Positions 17,709-25,323 of a DNA stretch of 64,000 nt are shown in pieces. The position numbers and the translations under genes were made by a program. Location: the NCBI GenBank assembly GCA_963839475.1, contig CAWIVH010000021.1, forward strand, positions 62,001 through 126,000, read 5' to 3'. Positions within the stretch are counted from its first letter, which is position 1. Every line of letters begins with the position of its first letter. The notes under the pieces were generated by a model. It was given only the letters and a program-made list of their open reading frames with translations. It made no database searches and had not been told where the DNA came from. The DNA is from CAWIVH01 sp963839475 (lineage in GTDB: Bacteria; Acidobacteriota; UBA6911).

Positions 17709-18953
17709 ATGCTGACGTCTTTTTCAACCGCACTTTCGGGACTGAACAACAATTCTTTGGCGATCAATGTCATCGGCAATAACCTCGCCAATGTTAACAC
17801 CACTTCGTTCAAGTCTGGGCGAACGACCTTCGCCGAACTGCTCGGCGGGACCATCAGCACCAGCACCAACGGGAATCCGATCCAGCAGGGAAATGGTTCC
17901 TATGTCCCGGGAATACTTCAGGTCAACACCCAAGGCACCATGAATTACACGGGGCGCGCCACCGATGTCGCCATCAGTGGGAACGGCTTTTTCGTGGTCG
18001 AGACCGACGGCGGCCAGGCTTTCTGCCGGGCCGGCAACTTTGGCGTTGATTCGGACGGCAACCTGGTCAACATCGATGGATACAAGGTGCTGGGGTATGG
18101 ATCCAGCAATGGGCAGATCGTAAAAACCGGCCCCCTTTCCTACATTTCCGTAGCCAAAGGCCTTTCGCTCGCTCCCAAGGCTACGACGACCCTGGGGATG
18201 ACCGTAAACCTGGACAGCCGAGCCTCCATCGGCGAGACGTTTTCAACCAGCGCCCAGGTGGTGGATTCCCTTGGCTCCAGCCATACGGTATCTATTACTT
18301 ATACGAAGCGCTCCAACACCGGCTGGGCTTGGTCGGCGACCATTCCGGCAGTTGATACTGGCGGTGCTGCTAACGCTGCACCGGTTTCCGTGGGGTCAGG
18401 AAGTCTGACCTTCGATAATTCCGGCAACCTTACCGCCCCTGCCACCAACCCGACTTTGGCGGTCAGCGGTCTGGCAAACGGGGCCGCAAATCTTGCCATC
18501 ACCTTTGAAATGCTGAATACCAATGGCCAAAGCCGGATCACTGGTTTCGGCTCTGAATCCGCTGTTTCGACCACCAATCAGAATGGCTATACATCGAGTG
18601 TTCTCAAAGATATCACCATAGGTAACGATGGGGTCGTGAGCGGGGTTTTCGACAACGGGCAGGTGCAGCCTTTAGCCCAGTTGGCTCTAGCCAGCTTCCC
18701 GAACATTGACGGCCTCTTGAAGATCAAAGGGGCGACATTCTTGACTTCTCTGATTTCTGGTGAGCCTTCGATCGGGGCCCCTGGCACCGGCGGACGCGGA
18801 GCAGTGCAGGGCGGAACCCTGGAATCATCCAATGTGGATATCGCGCGTGAGTTCACTGAGCTCATCATAGCCCAGCGTGGCTACCAGGCGAACTCGCGGA
18901 TCATTACCACGACCGATGAGCTTTATCAGGAATCGATCAACCTGATACGATAA
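17709..18953 (+). CDS. flgE: Flagellar hook protein FlgE
   Basis: A 414-residue hook subunit. The N-terminus has FSTALSGLNNNSLAINVIGNNLANVNTTSFK and the C-terminus ends DIAREFTELIIAQRGYQANSRIITTTDELYQESINLIR, both classic hook/rod signatures. The central region contains the FlgE/FlgF/FlgG-like and FlgE D2-type domains. The start is preceded by GGGGAGAG. It follows flgD in the hook operon. Confidence 0.97.
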   Translation: MLTSFSTALSGLNNNSLAINVIGNNLANVNTTSFKSGRTTFAELLGGTISTSTNGNPIQQGNGSYVPGILQVNTQGTMNYTGRATDVAISGNGFFVVETDGGQAFCRAGNFGVDSDGNLVNIDGYKVLGYGSSNGQIVKTGPLSYISVAKGLSLAPKATTTLGMTVNLDSRASIGETFSTSAQVVDSLGSSHTVSITYTKRSNTGWAWSATIPAVDTGGAANAAPVSVGSGSLTFDNSGNLTAPATNPTLAVSGLANGAANLAITFEMLNTNGQSRITGFGSESAVSTTNQNGYTSSVLKDITIGNDGVVSGVFDNGQVQPLAQLALASFPNIDGLLKIKGATFLTSLISGEPSIGAPGTGGRGAVQGGTLESSNVDIAREFTELIIAQRGYQANSRIITTTDELYQESINLIR

Positions 18954-18966
18954 CCTCTGAAGCCGA

Positions 18967-19013
18967 GGGCCGGGCAGCATAAAGCAGGGCACTCTCTCCC
19001 CCCTGCCCGGCCC
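18967..19013 (+). terminator. Stable hairpin after flgE, without T-run
   Basis: A perfect 11-bp GC-rich stem (GGGCCGGGCAG at 18967-18977 with its complement at 19003-19013) encloses a 25-nt loop just after the flgE stop. No T-run follows, so it may be an mRNA-stabilising or attenuating hairpin that keeps flgE expression high relative to the downstream cyclase, rather than a full terminator. Confidence 0.5.
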
Positions 19014-19044
19014 CTGCGGCAAGCGAGATAGAGTAGCGCAATAG

Positions 19045-20226
19045 GTGCCGATTATGGCATTAGCCATTCCCCCTGTTCTATCTGGAAATCAGGGATTATT
19101 GGATCTGCTGCAACATACCGCTCCCCTTCAGGAGAGGGCCATCGGTGTTTATCGAAGGCTCCTTGCTGTCAACGAGCTTTCGGCGGCGATGAACACCGCA
19201 AAAGATATCGAGCAATTGCAGGAGATCCTTTCTCAGGCCTGCCAGAAATGGATGCCCGGCGATTCCATTCGCTTATGCATTGTCGACGGAAGTTCTTATC
19301 GGCGTTCCCGGTTATCCGGACCTTCCATTTTCTCCGATGAAGGGGCATTTCCCCTGAACCATGGGATCGTGGGGACGGTGCTTCAGTCAGGCCTTCCTCT
19401 TTGGATTCAGGATACCAGCAGCACCGAGGACCCATCCGACCCGAGCTTCGATGAATCAGCCAGTGACCAACGCAGCCTGATCATCCTGCCCTTTCTGGTG
19501 ATGGGACGTGTCATCGGCGCGCTGGAAATGGTTTCCCCCTGCCCGCGCCGTTTTGATGAATTCGACTACCATCTGGCGATCCTGGTGACGGCGCACCTCT
19601 CCTCTTCGCTTGAGAATGTGATTACGCGCCAGGAATTGGCCACCGCGAACGCACGGCTCAGAGATCATGATCTCAGGCTTACTCAGCTCAATCAGCAATT
19701 GCATCGGCTGGCGAACACAGATGATCTTACAGGATTATTCAATAAGAGGCGGCTTTTCGAGCAGCTGAAGTCGGAGATCGCCCGCACGAAACGATACGGC
19801 GAAATCCTCAGCTGCCTGATGGTGGACATTGATGATTTCAAGCGCATCAACGATTCGCTCGGGCACCAGGCAGGAGATGAGATCTTGCGCCAGATGGGAG
19901 CGGTTCTCAAACGAAGCCTCCGCATTACCGATTTTGTCGCACGTTACGGAGGGGAAGAGTTCACGGTCCTTCTCCCGCAGACAGATACTATCGGCGCTAT
20001 GAAGGTTGCTGAGCATTTGTGTTCCCAGATTCGATCCCATTGCTTCATCGTTGGCGACGGCATGCATCGCTTCACGGTGAGCATCGGAATGGCGGTGTGC
20101 ACCAAGTTCGACAAGCTCGATGCCGATCAAGTCATTGTCCTTGCCGACAGCGCACTATACCAGGCCAAACGGACCGGCAAGGACCGTGCCTGTTTCATTC
20201 CGGACAGCAGCCGTGCCTTCAAGTAA
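19045..20226 (+). CDS. GAF-GGDEF diguanylate cyclase
   Basis: 393 residues counted from GTG 19045; an ATG nine bases further on is an equally good start. A GAF-like sensor domain covers about residues 35-195, a short helical linker follows, and the GGDEF domain covers about 222-385. It carries NTDDLTGLFNKR, the metal residues in MVDIDDFKRIND, and an active-site loop GGEEF at about 302-306. The inhibitory I-site RITD lies exactly five residues before it, so the enzyme should make c-di-GMP from GTP and be product-inhibited. There is no membrane segment. It sits 92 bases after flgE behind a hairpin, so it is probably cotranscribed with the hook genes and links c-di-GMP to flagellar assembly. The link is inferred. 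Confidence 0.9.
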   Translation: MPIMALAIPPVLSGNQGLLDLLQHTAPLQERAIGVYRRLLAVNELSAAMNTAKDIEQLQEILSQACQKWMPGDSIRLCIVDGSSYRRSRLSGPSIFSDEGAFPLNHGIVGTVLQSGLPLWIQDTSSTEDPSDPSFDESASDQRSLIILPFLVMGRVIGALEMVSPCPRRFDEFDYHLAILVTAHLSSSLENVITRQELATANARLRDHDLRLTQLNQQLHRLANTDDLTGLFNKRRLFEQLKSEIARTKRYGEILSCLMVDIDDFKRINDSLGHQAGDEILRQMGAVLKRSLRITDFVARYGGEEFTVLLPQTDTIGAMKVAEHLCSQIRSHCFIVGDGMHRFTVSIGMAVCTKFDKLDADQVIVLADSALYQAKRTGKDRACFIPDSSRAFK

Positions 20227-20627
20227 TCCCCTTCGAGCACACAACCTGCCGCGAGGTTGAATAGCCGGAAACAACCGCAAGATCTCCTCCAGAATTATTT
20301 GCAGGCCGGCTGGTAGGGTTGAGAAGCCAATCGGCAACGAGCCGTACCCAACTCCGGAAACGCAGAAACTACACCTCCCTGCGATGCTCTGCCTTAAATC
20401 TGCCCGCTTTTCTCCCCAAGCTGTCAAGGAATTGTCATATGCCGTTGCCGGGTTGGCTTCAGAATTATTCATTCACTGAATTTATATTGTCCCCATTCAC
20501 GATTTCATGAGCACCGAACCAGCACGGATATTGTTAAGTTATTGATTTTAGGATAATAGGAGTGATTTTTTCCGCTCCATGAACAGGCATGGAGATAATT
20601 ACATTCATCGCATCCCAGATTTGCCAT
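20227..20627. other. Non-coding stretch before fliL
   Basis: About 400 bases between the cyclase gene and the fliL promoter. It shows no convincing reading frame. AT content rises between 20,450 and 20,610, as expected just upstream of a regulated promoter, and activator sites may lie here, but I cannot point to a specific operator. Confidence 0.5.
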
Positions 20628-20643
20628 TGGCACGGCCCTTGCA
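20628..20643 (+). promoter_or_regulatory. Sigma-54 promoter element of the fliL operon
   Basis: TGGCACG-GCCC-TTGCA is a consensus -24/-12 element, 49 bases upstream of the fliL start. It would drive fliL-fliN-fliOPQR-flhB. Confidence 0.88.
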
Positions 20644-20692
20644 TTGGTAGCTCTGAAAGCATCGCCGATCCTACTTATATCGAGGAATGGGT

Positions 20693-21205
20693 ATGGCAGA
20701 AGAGGCAGTGGATGGAAAAGCGGCAGCAGGCGGCAAGAAATCCAAGCTAAACCTGATAATCATACTGCTGGTGGCAGTGGGGGTTCTTGGAGCGGGAAGT
20801 TTTGCCGCATGGAAGTATCTAAAGGCGGGAAAGCCGGAAGCGGCTGCCGATGCCGCCAAAAAAGAAAAAGAAAAAAAGGCGGGAAAGGAAGCGGCCAAAG
20901 CAACTTTGAATCTGGAGCCCTTCCTGGTCAATCTTGCCGATTCCGAGGTGCGGTTTGTCAAAGCGACCTTCCGTCTTGGGCTGGCAGATGTCAAATCCGG
21001 TGAAGAATTAAACGGCGATCAAGTTTTCATTTCGGCGGCTCGGGACACGATTATTTCGATACTGACGGCCAAGAAATCCGAACAAATCCTCTCTCCCGAT
21101 GGGAAAAAGGAATTGCGGCACGAAATTCAGGAGAAGGTGAACGCATTACTGCCCAAGAAGGAGATCCTGGATGTTTACATCGTTGATTTTGTGGTTCAAC
21201 TCTGA
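20693..21205 (+). CDS. fliL: Flagellar basal-body protein FliL
   Basis: A 170-residue inner-membrane protein around the stator. ATG 20693 is six bases after GAGGA; an ATG two codons earlier lies directly on the ribosome-binding site and was not used. There is a short Gly/Lys-rich cytosolic start, one membrane segment (LIIILLVAVGVLGAGSFAAW), a Lys/Ala-rich stalk and a periplasmic stomatin-like domain ending in the typical VYIVDFVVQL. The length is normal. Confidence 0.95.
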   Translation: MAEEAVDGKAAAGGKKSKLNLIIILLVAVGVLGAGSFAAWKYLKAGKPEAAADAAKKEKEKKAGKEAAKATLNLEPFLVNLADSEVRFVKATFRLGLADVKSGEELNGDQVFISAARDTIISILTAKKSEQILSPDGKKELRHEIQEKVNALLPKKEILDVYIVDFVVQL

Positions 21206-21274
21206 ACTTCCTCCTGCCGGTGGAAATGCGATGGCGTGCCGCTTCCAAGCCCGGGCGAATGAAAGGAAGGATTC

Positions 21275-21565
21275 ATGACCGAGAGCAATCTTCCAATTCC
21301 CGAAGCTACTGCCTATCAGCAGGTTGCGAATGAAGTGGCGCATTTTCTCGACGTCCCCATGACTTTGGTGATCCAACTCGGCCAGCGCTTCATGAAGGTT
21401 CGTGAGATATTGCAGTTAACCAAAGATTCCATTGTAGATCTGCCGAAGTCCGCCGGTGAAAATGTGGATGTTTTCGCGAACGGGAAACTGGTGGCCTGCG
21501 GTGAAGTCCTCGAAATCGAGGGCAAATCCGGAGTTCGAATAACTGATGTGCTTCCAGAGATTTAA
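21275..21565 (+). CDS. FliN/SpoA-domain motor switch protein, first copy
   Basis: A 96-residue protein made of an N-terminal helix and one SpoA (FliN/FliM C-terminal) domain: VPMTLVIQLGQRFMKVREILQLTKDSIVDLPKSAGENVDVFANGKLVACGEV. It resembles FliN in size and domain, but it lies in the fliL-fliO operon, while a second fliN follows fliM at 31397. The two copies are clearly different in sequence. It may be the FliN partner in the C ring or in the export-apparatus sorting complex. Confidence 0.9.
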   Translation: MTESNLPIPEATAYQQVANEVAHFLDVPMTLVIQLGQRFMKVREILQLTKDSIVDLPKSAGENVDVFANGKLVACGEVLEIEGKSGVRITDVLPEI

Positions 21566-21595
21566 ACCTCTATGCAGACGAAAGGAAGAGCTCGC

Positions 21596-22237
21596 ATGGC
21601 GTGCAAGATGTTTCAATGGATTCTGATTGCTCTGCTTTTCACCGCAGGTTCCTGCTTCGCTCAAACTCCTTCTCAACCTCCTTCTTCGAACGGTGATGGC
21701 TCGCAGCAGACCGCCGTTGACAGTGGAGCTGTGAAAACTGCTGCCGCTGCTGCCTCGGATCATGCGGAAGCGCTGCCTCCGTCGCCTGATTTTTCTCTTC
21801 TAAAGATTGCCGGCGGGCTCGGATTAGTTCTCTGCCTGATTGTGGCTGGACTGTTCGGCGGTAAAAAGCTCTTTCCCCAATATTTCACACGGCCGATTGC
21901 TGAAAATTCGCTGAAGCTGCTGGAAACCCTTGGAATGGGAGAGAGGCGGAGTATTTCAGTCGTGGAGTTCGAAGGACAGAGATATATGGTTGGCAATACC
22001 TCACAGCAAATAACCCTGCTTGCGGCCTTGCCGGGACGATCTTATCTGAGCGATGAATTGACAGAGTCGAGCCAGCCTTTCCAGTTCACCAAGTCAAAGC
22101 CTGCTCCCGCCTCATTCAAAAGCATTTACGAAAAAGAAAAAGCACCGCCAGCCAGAGGCGTCGGCAAGCCGATCCCTCCCGACATCCGGGCGAAGATGCG
22201 GCAGCTGAGGGAATCGCTTGAGATGCCGAAAGCCTGA
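21596..22237 (+). CDS. fliO: Flagellar biosynthesis protein FliO
   Basis: 213 residues from ATG 21596, seven bases after AAAGGAAG; a slightly earlier ATG lacks a ribosome-binding site. There is an N-terminal signal-like segment ending in GSCFAQ, a Ser/Gln/Pro-rich periplasmic linker, one membrane segment near residue 75-95 (GGLGLVLCLIVAGLFGG), and a cytosolic part with LLETLGMGERRSISVVEFEGQRYMVG, the FliO signature. It helps FliP-FliR assembly in the export gate. Placement right before fliP supports the call. Confidence 0.92.
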   Translation: MACKMFQWILIALLFTAGSCFAQTPSQPPSSNGDGSQQTAVDSGAVKTAAAAASDHAEALPPSPDFSLLKIAGGLGLVLCLIVAGLFGGKKLFPQYFTRPIAENSLKLLETLGMGERRSISVVEFEGQRYMVGNTSQQITLLAALPGRSYLSDELTESSQPFQFTKSKPAPASFKSIYEKEKAPPARGVGKPIPPDIRAKMRQLRESLEMPKA

Positions 22238-22266
22238 AAGATGACTTACATTGAGACGGGTCAAAA

Positions 22267-23016
22267 ATGCTTAAGGGCCTGATACTTGCACTGATCTTCG
22301 TCAGCTTGATCCCGATGGCGCAGGCGGCTAATCCTGACAAGGGATTTTCCGGGGTCGAGCTTCGCATTGGCGGCGGTCAGAGCAAGGACGGACTTACGGT
22401 CCCGATGCAGATCTTTATTTTGATGACGGTACTTTCCCTGGTACCGGCCATCCTGGTTTCCGTCACCTCGTTTACCCGCATTGTCATTGTTTCCCATTTC
22501 CTCCGCCAGGCTCTTGGCACCCAAACCATGCCTCCCAACCAGGTGCTTCTGGGGCTTTCGCTGTTCCTGACTTATTTCATCATGCAGCCTGTCGGCGAGC
22601 GCATCAATCAGGAAGCCTTGCAGCCCATGCTAAAAGGGCAACTCTCCGAGACCCAGGCCCTGGATAAAGCCAGCGAGCCGCTCCGCACTTTCATGCTGCG
22701 TTATACGAGAGAGAAGGACCTCAACCTCTTCCTCAGCATTGCGAAGCTGCCCAGGCCGCGCAATCGTGAAGAACTGCCGATGAGAATCGTGATCCCGAGT
22801 TACATGATCTCGGAGCTGAAAACCGCCTTTCAGATAGGTTTTGTCCTTTTCATTCCATTCCTTGTCATCGACATGGTGGTAGCTGCAGTTCTGCTTTCCA
22901 TGGGGATGATGCAGTTGCCGCCGGTGGTGGTTTCCACGCCCTTTAAAATACTTCTTTTTGTCATGGTTGACGGTTGGAATCTGGTGATCGGATCCCTCGT
23001 CAAAAGCTTTTATTAG
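22267..23016 (+). CDS. fliP: Flagellar export gate protein FliP
   Basis: A 249-residue polytopic membrane protein with a cleavable signal peptide (ending AQAAN). Signatures FTRIVIVSHFLRQALGTQTMPPNQVLLGL and PSYMISELKTAFQIGF...PPVVVSTPFKILLFVMVDGWNLVIGSL are complete. FliP forms the core of the FliP5-FliQ4-FliR1 export channel. Confidence 0.97.
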   Translation: MLKGLILALIFVSLIPMAQAANPDKGFSGVELRIGGGQSKDGLTVPMQIFILMTVLSLVPAILVSVTSFTRIVIVSHFLRQALGTQTMPPNQVLLGLSLFLTYFIMQPVGERINQEALQPMLKGQLSETQALDKASEPLRTFMLRYTREKDLNLFLSIAKLPRPRNREELPMRIVIPSYMISELKTAFQIGFVLFIPFLVIDMVVAAVLLSMGMMQLPPVVVSTPFKILLFVMVDGWNLVIGSLVKSFY

Positions 23017-23032
23017 GCGGGGGTAGGGTTCG

Positions 23033-23302
23033 ATGAGTCAAGATCTGGTCCTGACGCTTGCCAAAGATGCACTGATGATAACGCTCTGGCTCAGCGGCCC
23101 CCTCCTTTTGGTCTCTCTGGTGGTGGGAATTTTCGTCAGCATAGCGCAGGTAGTGACCTCGATTCAGGACATGGTTCTTTCCTTTGTTCCTCGAGTGGTT
23201 GCGGTTTTCATGGTCTTTCTCCTCATTTTCCCCTGGCTCATGAGCATGATGATTCACTACACGGGGCAGTTGCTGGGCCACCTTGAGCGTTTCGCGCGGT
23301 GA
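23033..23302 (+). CDS. fliQ: Flagellar export gate protein FliQ
   Basis: An 89-residue protein with two membrane hairpin helices and the FliQ pattern (LVVGIFVSIAQVVTSIQDMVLSFVPR). It is the third gate component, between fliP and fliR, with its stop overlapping the fliR start as TGATG. Confidence 0.96.
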   Translation: MSQDLVLTLAKDALMITLWLSGPLLLVSLVVGIFVSIAQVVTSIQDMVLSFVPRVVAVFMVFLLIFPWLMSMMIHYTGQLLGHLERFAR

Positions 23303-24081
23303 TGGAAACCACCCAAATATCGCTTACCGACATAGTGCGTTTCTCCATGGTCCTCACAAGAGTCGGGGGGATCATGGTTTTTGCACCTTTTTTCAGCTCC
23401 CGCAGCATCCCGTCGCAAGCCAAAGTAGCACTTTCTCTGATCAGCTCCTTTGCGCTTTTTCCAGTTGTCCCCGCTTCCTCGCTTCCGGCCGACATAAACC
23501 TTGGAACTTTTCTGGTATTGAGTCTTTCGCAGGTCATGTACGGCGTCCTGATAGGCTTGATCTCAAATTTCCTCTTTGCCGGAATGCAGCTCGCCGGGCA
23601 GCTCATATCGTTTAACCTGGGATTTTCGATCATCAATTTGATCGATCCGCAGAGCGAGGTCGAGGTTTCCGTTTTTTCTTTGCTGCAAAACTACGTTGGA
23701 CTCATGTTTTTTTTCCTCATGAACGGCCACCATTTCTTTTTTCTCGCGGTCAGTGAAAGCTTTAACTATTTGCCTTTGAATGGATTAACCATTAAAGGGC
23801 CCCTCGTGGACCAGGTCATAAGGCTTTCATCGCAGGTTCTGGTTTCAGGGGTCCAGATTGCCGGACCCGTGCTTGCGGTTACCATTATTATCGACATTGT
23901 CCTCGGAATCATTGGGCGCGCAGCCCCTCAAATCCAAGTCCTCATCGTAGGCATGCCACTCAAGATCCTGGTGGGATTTGGCTGCCTCAGCATTTCATTC
24001 TATTTTCTGCCGCACCTCCTCGGGAAATCCTTTGAACAGCTGTACCAGGTCCTGATGGCGGTTACCCGATCGATGGCCTGA
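23302..24081 (+). CDS. fliR: Flagellar export gate protein FliR
   Basis: A 259-residue membrane protein beginning at the ATG that shares its A with the fliQ stop; GTG one codon earlier is also possible. Six or more hydrophobic helices, the VLTRVGGIMVFAPFFSSRSIP start and the FliR-type PQIQVLIVGMPLKILVGF segment are present. FliR nucleates the gate and precedes flhB. Confidence 0.96.
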   Translation: METTQISLTDIVRFSMVLTRVGGIMVFAPFFSSRSIPSQAKVALSLISSFALFPVVPASSLPADINLGTFLVLSLSQVMYGVLIGLISNFLFAGMQLAGQLISFNLGFSIINLIDPQSEVEVSVFSLLQNYVGLMFFFLMNGHHFFFLAVSESFNYLPLNGLTIKGPLVDQVIRLSSQVLVSGVQIAGPVLAVTIIIDIVLGIIGRAAPQIQVLIVGMPLKILVGFGCLSISFYFLPHLLGKSFEQLYQVLMAVTRSMA

Positions 24082-24090
24082 AGGTGAAGC

Positions 24091-25152
24091 ATGGCGGACA
24101 GCAACAGGACTGAAAAACCAACCACCAGGAAGCTGCAAAAGGAAAGGGAGAAGGGGCATGTTGCCCGCAGCAGGGAAATCTCTTCGGCAGCGGTTTTGCT
24201 GGGCAGCCTGATGACCGTGTTTTATCTCACTCCCCATCTGATGTCGTCGATTTCGAATCAGATGCGCTCCCTTTTGAGCGTCCATGTACCCCCGGACATA
24301 ACCGTCCCTTTTTTGGGCCGCTTGATGGGACAAACGCTGATGGGAATCGGACCAGTAGTCGGCGCCATCATGCTCTCGGCGATGGTTTGTGCGCTGGCCG
24401 CGAATTATGGGCAAACCGGTTGGGTGATCAGCTGGGAAGCTCTTGCCTTCAATTTCAGCAGGTTGAATCCCAAGAATGGCCTCTCACGGCTTTTTTCCAA
24501 AAACGGGCTGATGGAGCTGGCCAAGAGTCTTCTGATGCTGGGAATTGTCTCCTACTTTTCCTACAGGATCGTCAGCGAGCACCGTGATCTCTATCCGCGC
24601 CTTGTATTGATGGATGTGCGCCAGCTGCTGTACTGGACTGCCAGCATTTCCTATAAGGTATTCATCCGGGTCAGCATCTTCCTATTCCTTCTCGCCCTGC
24701 TGGATTTTGCCTTTCAAAAACATCGCTTCCTGGAGCAGTTGAAGATGACCAAACAGGAAGTCAAAGACGAGCACAAGGAGATGGAAGGGGACCCGACGAC
24801 CAAAGGCCGGATCAGGCGTTTGCAGAGGGAAATGTCACGTAAGCGTATGATGGCTGAGGTTCCCAAGGCTGACGTTGTCATAACCAACCCAACCCATTAT
24901 GCCATCGCGCTTTCCTACAAAATGGAGTCCATGGATGCCCCCCGAGTCGTGGCCAAGGGTGTCGGTTTTTTGGCACTTAGGATTAAGGAGTTGGCACAAT
25001 CCAACAATGTCCCCTTGGTTGAAAACAAGCCGCTGGCTCAAACTCTTTATAAAACGGTCGAAATCGGCGATACGATCCCGGCTGAGCTCTACCGTGCAGT
25101 GGCTGAAATTCTTGCCTATGTCTATCGGGCCCGGAATGCATGGAAACGGTAA
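24091..25152 (+). CDS. flhB: Flagellar export switch protein FlhB
   Basis: 353 residues with four membrane helices in the first 210 residues and a cytosolic C-terminal domain. The autocleavage motif NPTH is at about residues 266-269 in DVVITNPTHYAIAL. Cleavage there, together with FliK, switches substrate specificity from hook to filament proteins. It starts with the family-typical EKPTTRKLQKEREKGHVARSREI. It is the last gene of the fliL unit, and a sigma-54 promoter for flhA follows. Confidence 0.97.
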   Translation: MADSNRTEKPTTRKLQKEREKGHVARSREISSAAVLLGSLMTVFYLTPHLMSSISNQMRSLLSVHVPPDITVPFLGRLMGQTLMGIGPVVGAIMLSAMVCALAANYGQTGWVISWEALAFNFSRLNPKNGLSRLFSKNGLMELAKSLLMLGIVSYFSYRIVSEHRDLYPRLVLMDVRQLLYWTASISYKVFIRVSIFLFLLALLDFAFQKHRFLEQLKMTKQEVKDEHKEMEGDPTTKGRIRRLQREMSRKRMMAEVPKADVVITNPTHYAIALSYKMESMDAPRVVAKGVGFLALRIKELAQSNNVPLVENKPLAQTLYKTVEIGDTIPAELYRAVAEILAYVYRARNAWKR

Positions 25153-25257
25153 GTCTTGCAATATAAATAAATTGCATCGATTCATTCTGACTTCCAAGCC
25201 CAACGCTTTTTTCATATAGACCCAAGACCGCAAGATAGGCGCCCGTATTGTTCAGCA

Positions 25258-25273
25258 TGGCATGGTTATTGCA
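25258..25273 (+). promoter_or_regulatory. Sigma-54 promoter element upstream of flhA
   Basis: TGGCATG-GTTA-TTGCA, with GG-N10-GC, 51 bases before the chosen flhA start. Transcription would start near 25285, which rules out the TTG at that position and makes an ATG at 25300 unlikely. Confidence 0.82.
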
Positions 25274-25323
25274 TTTTTTGATTTTTGAACAGCAGAAACA
25301 TGCTTTGGAGAGGCAAACCAGAG

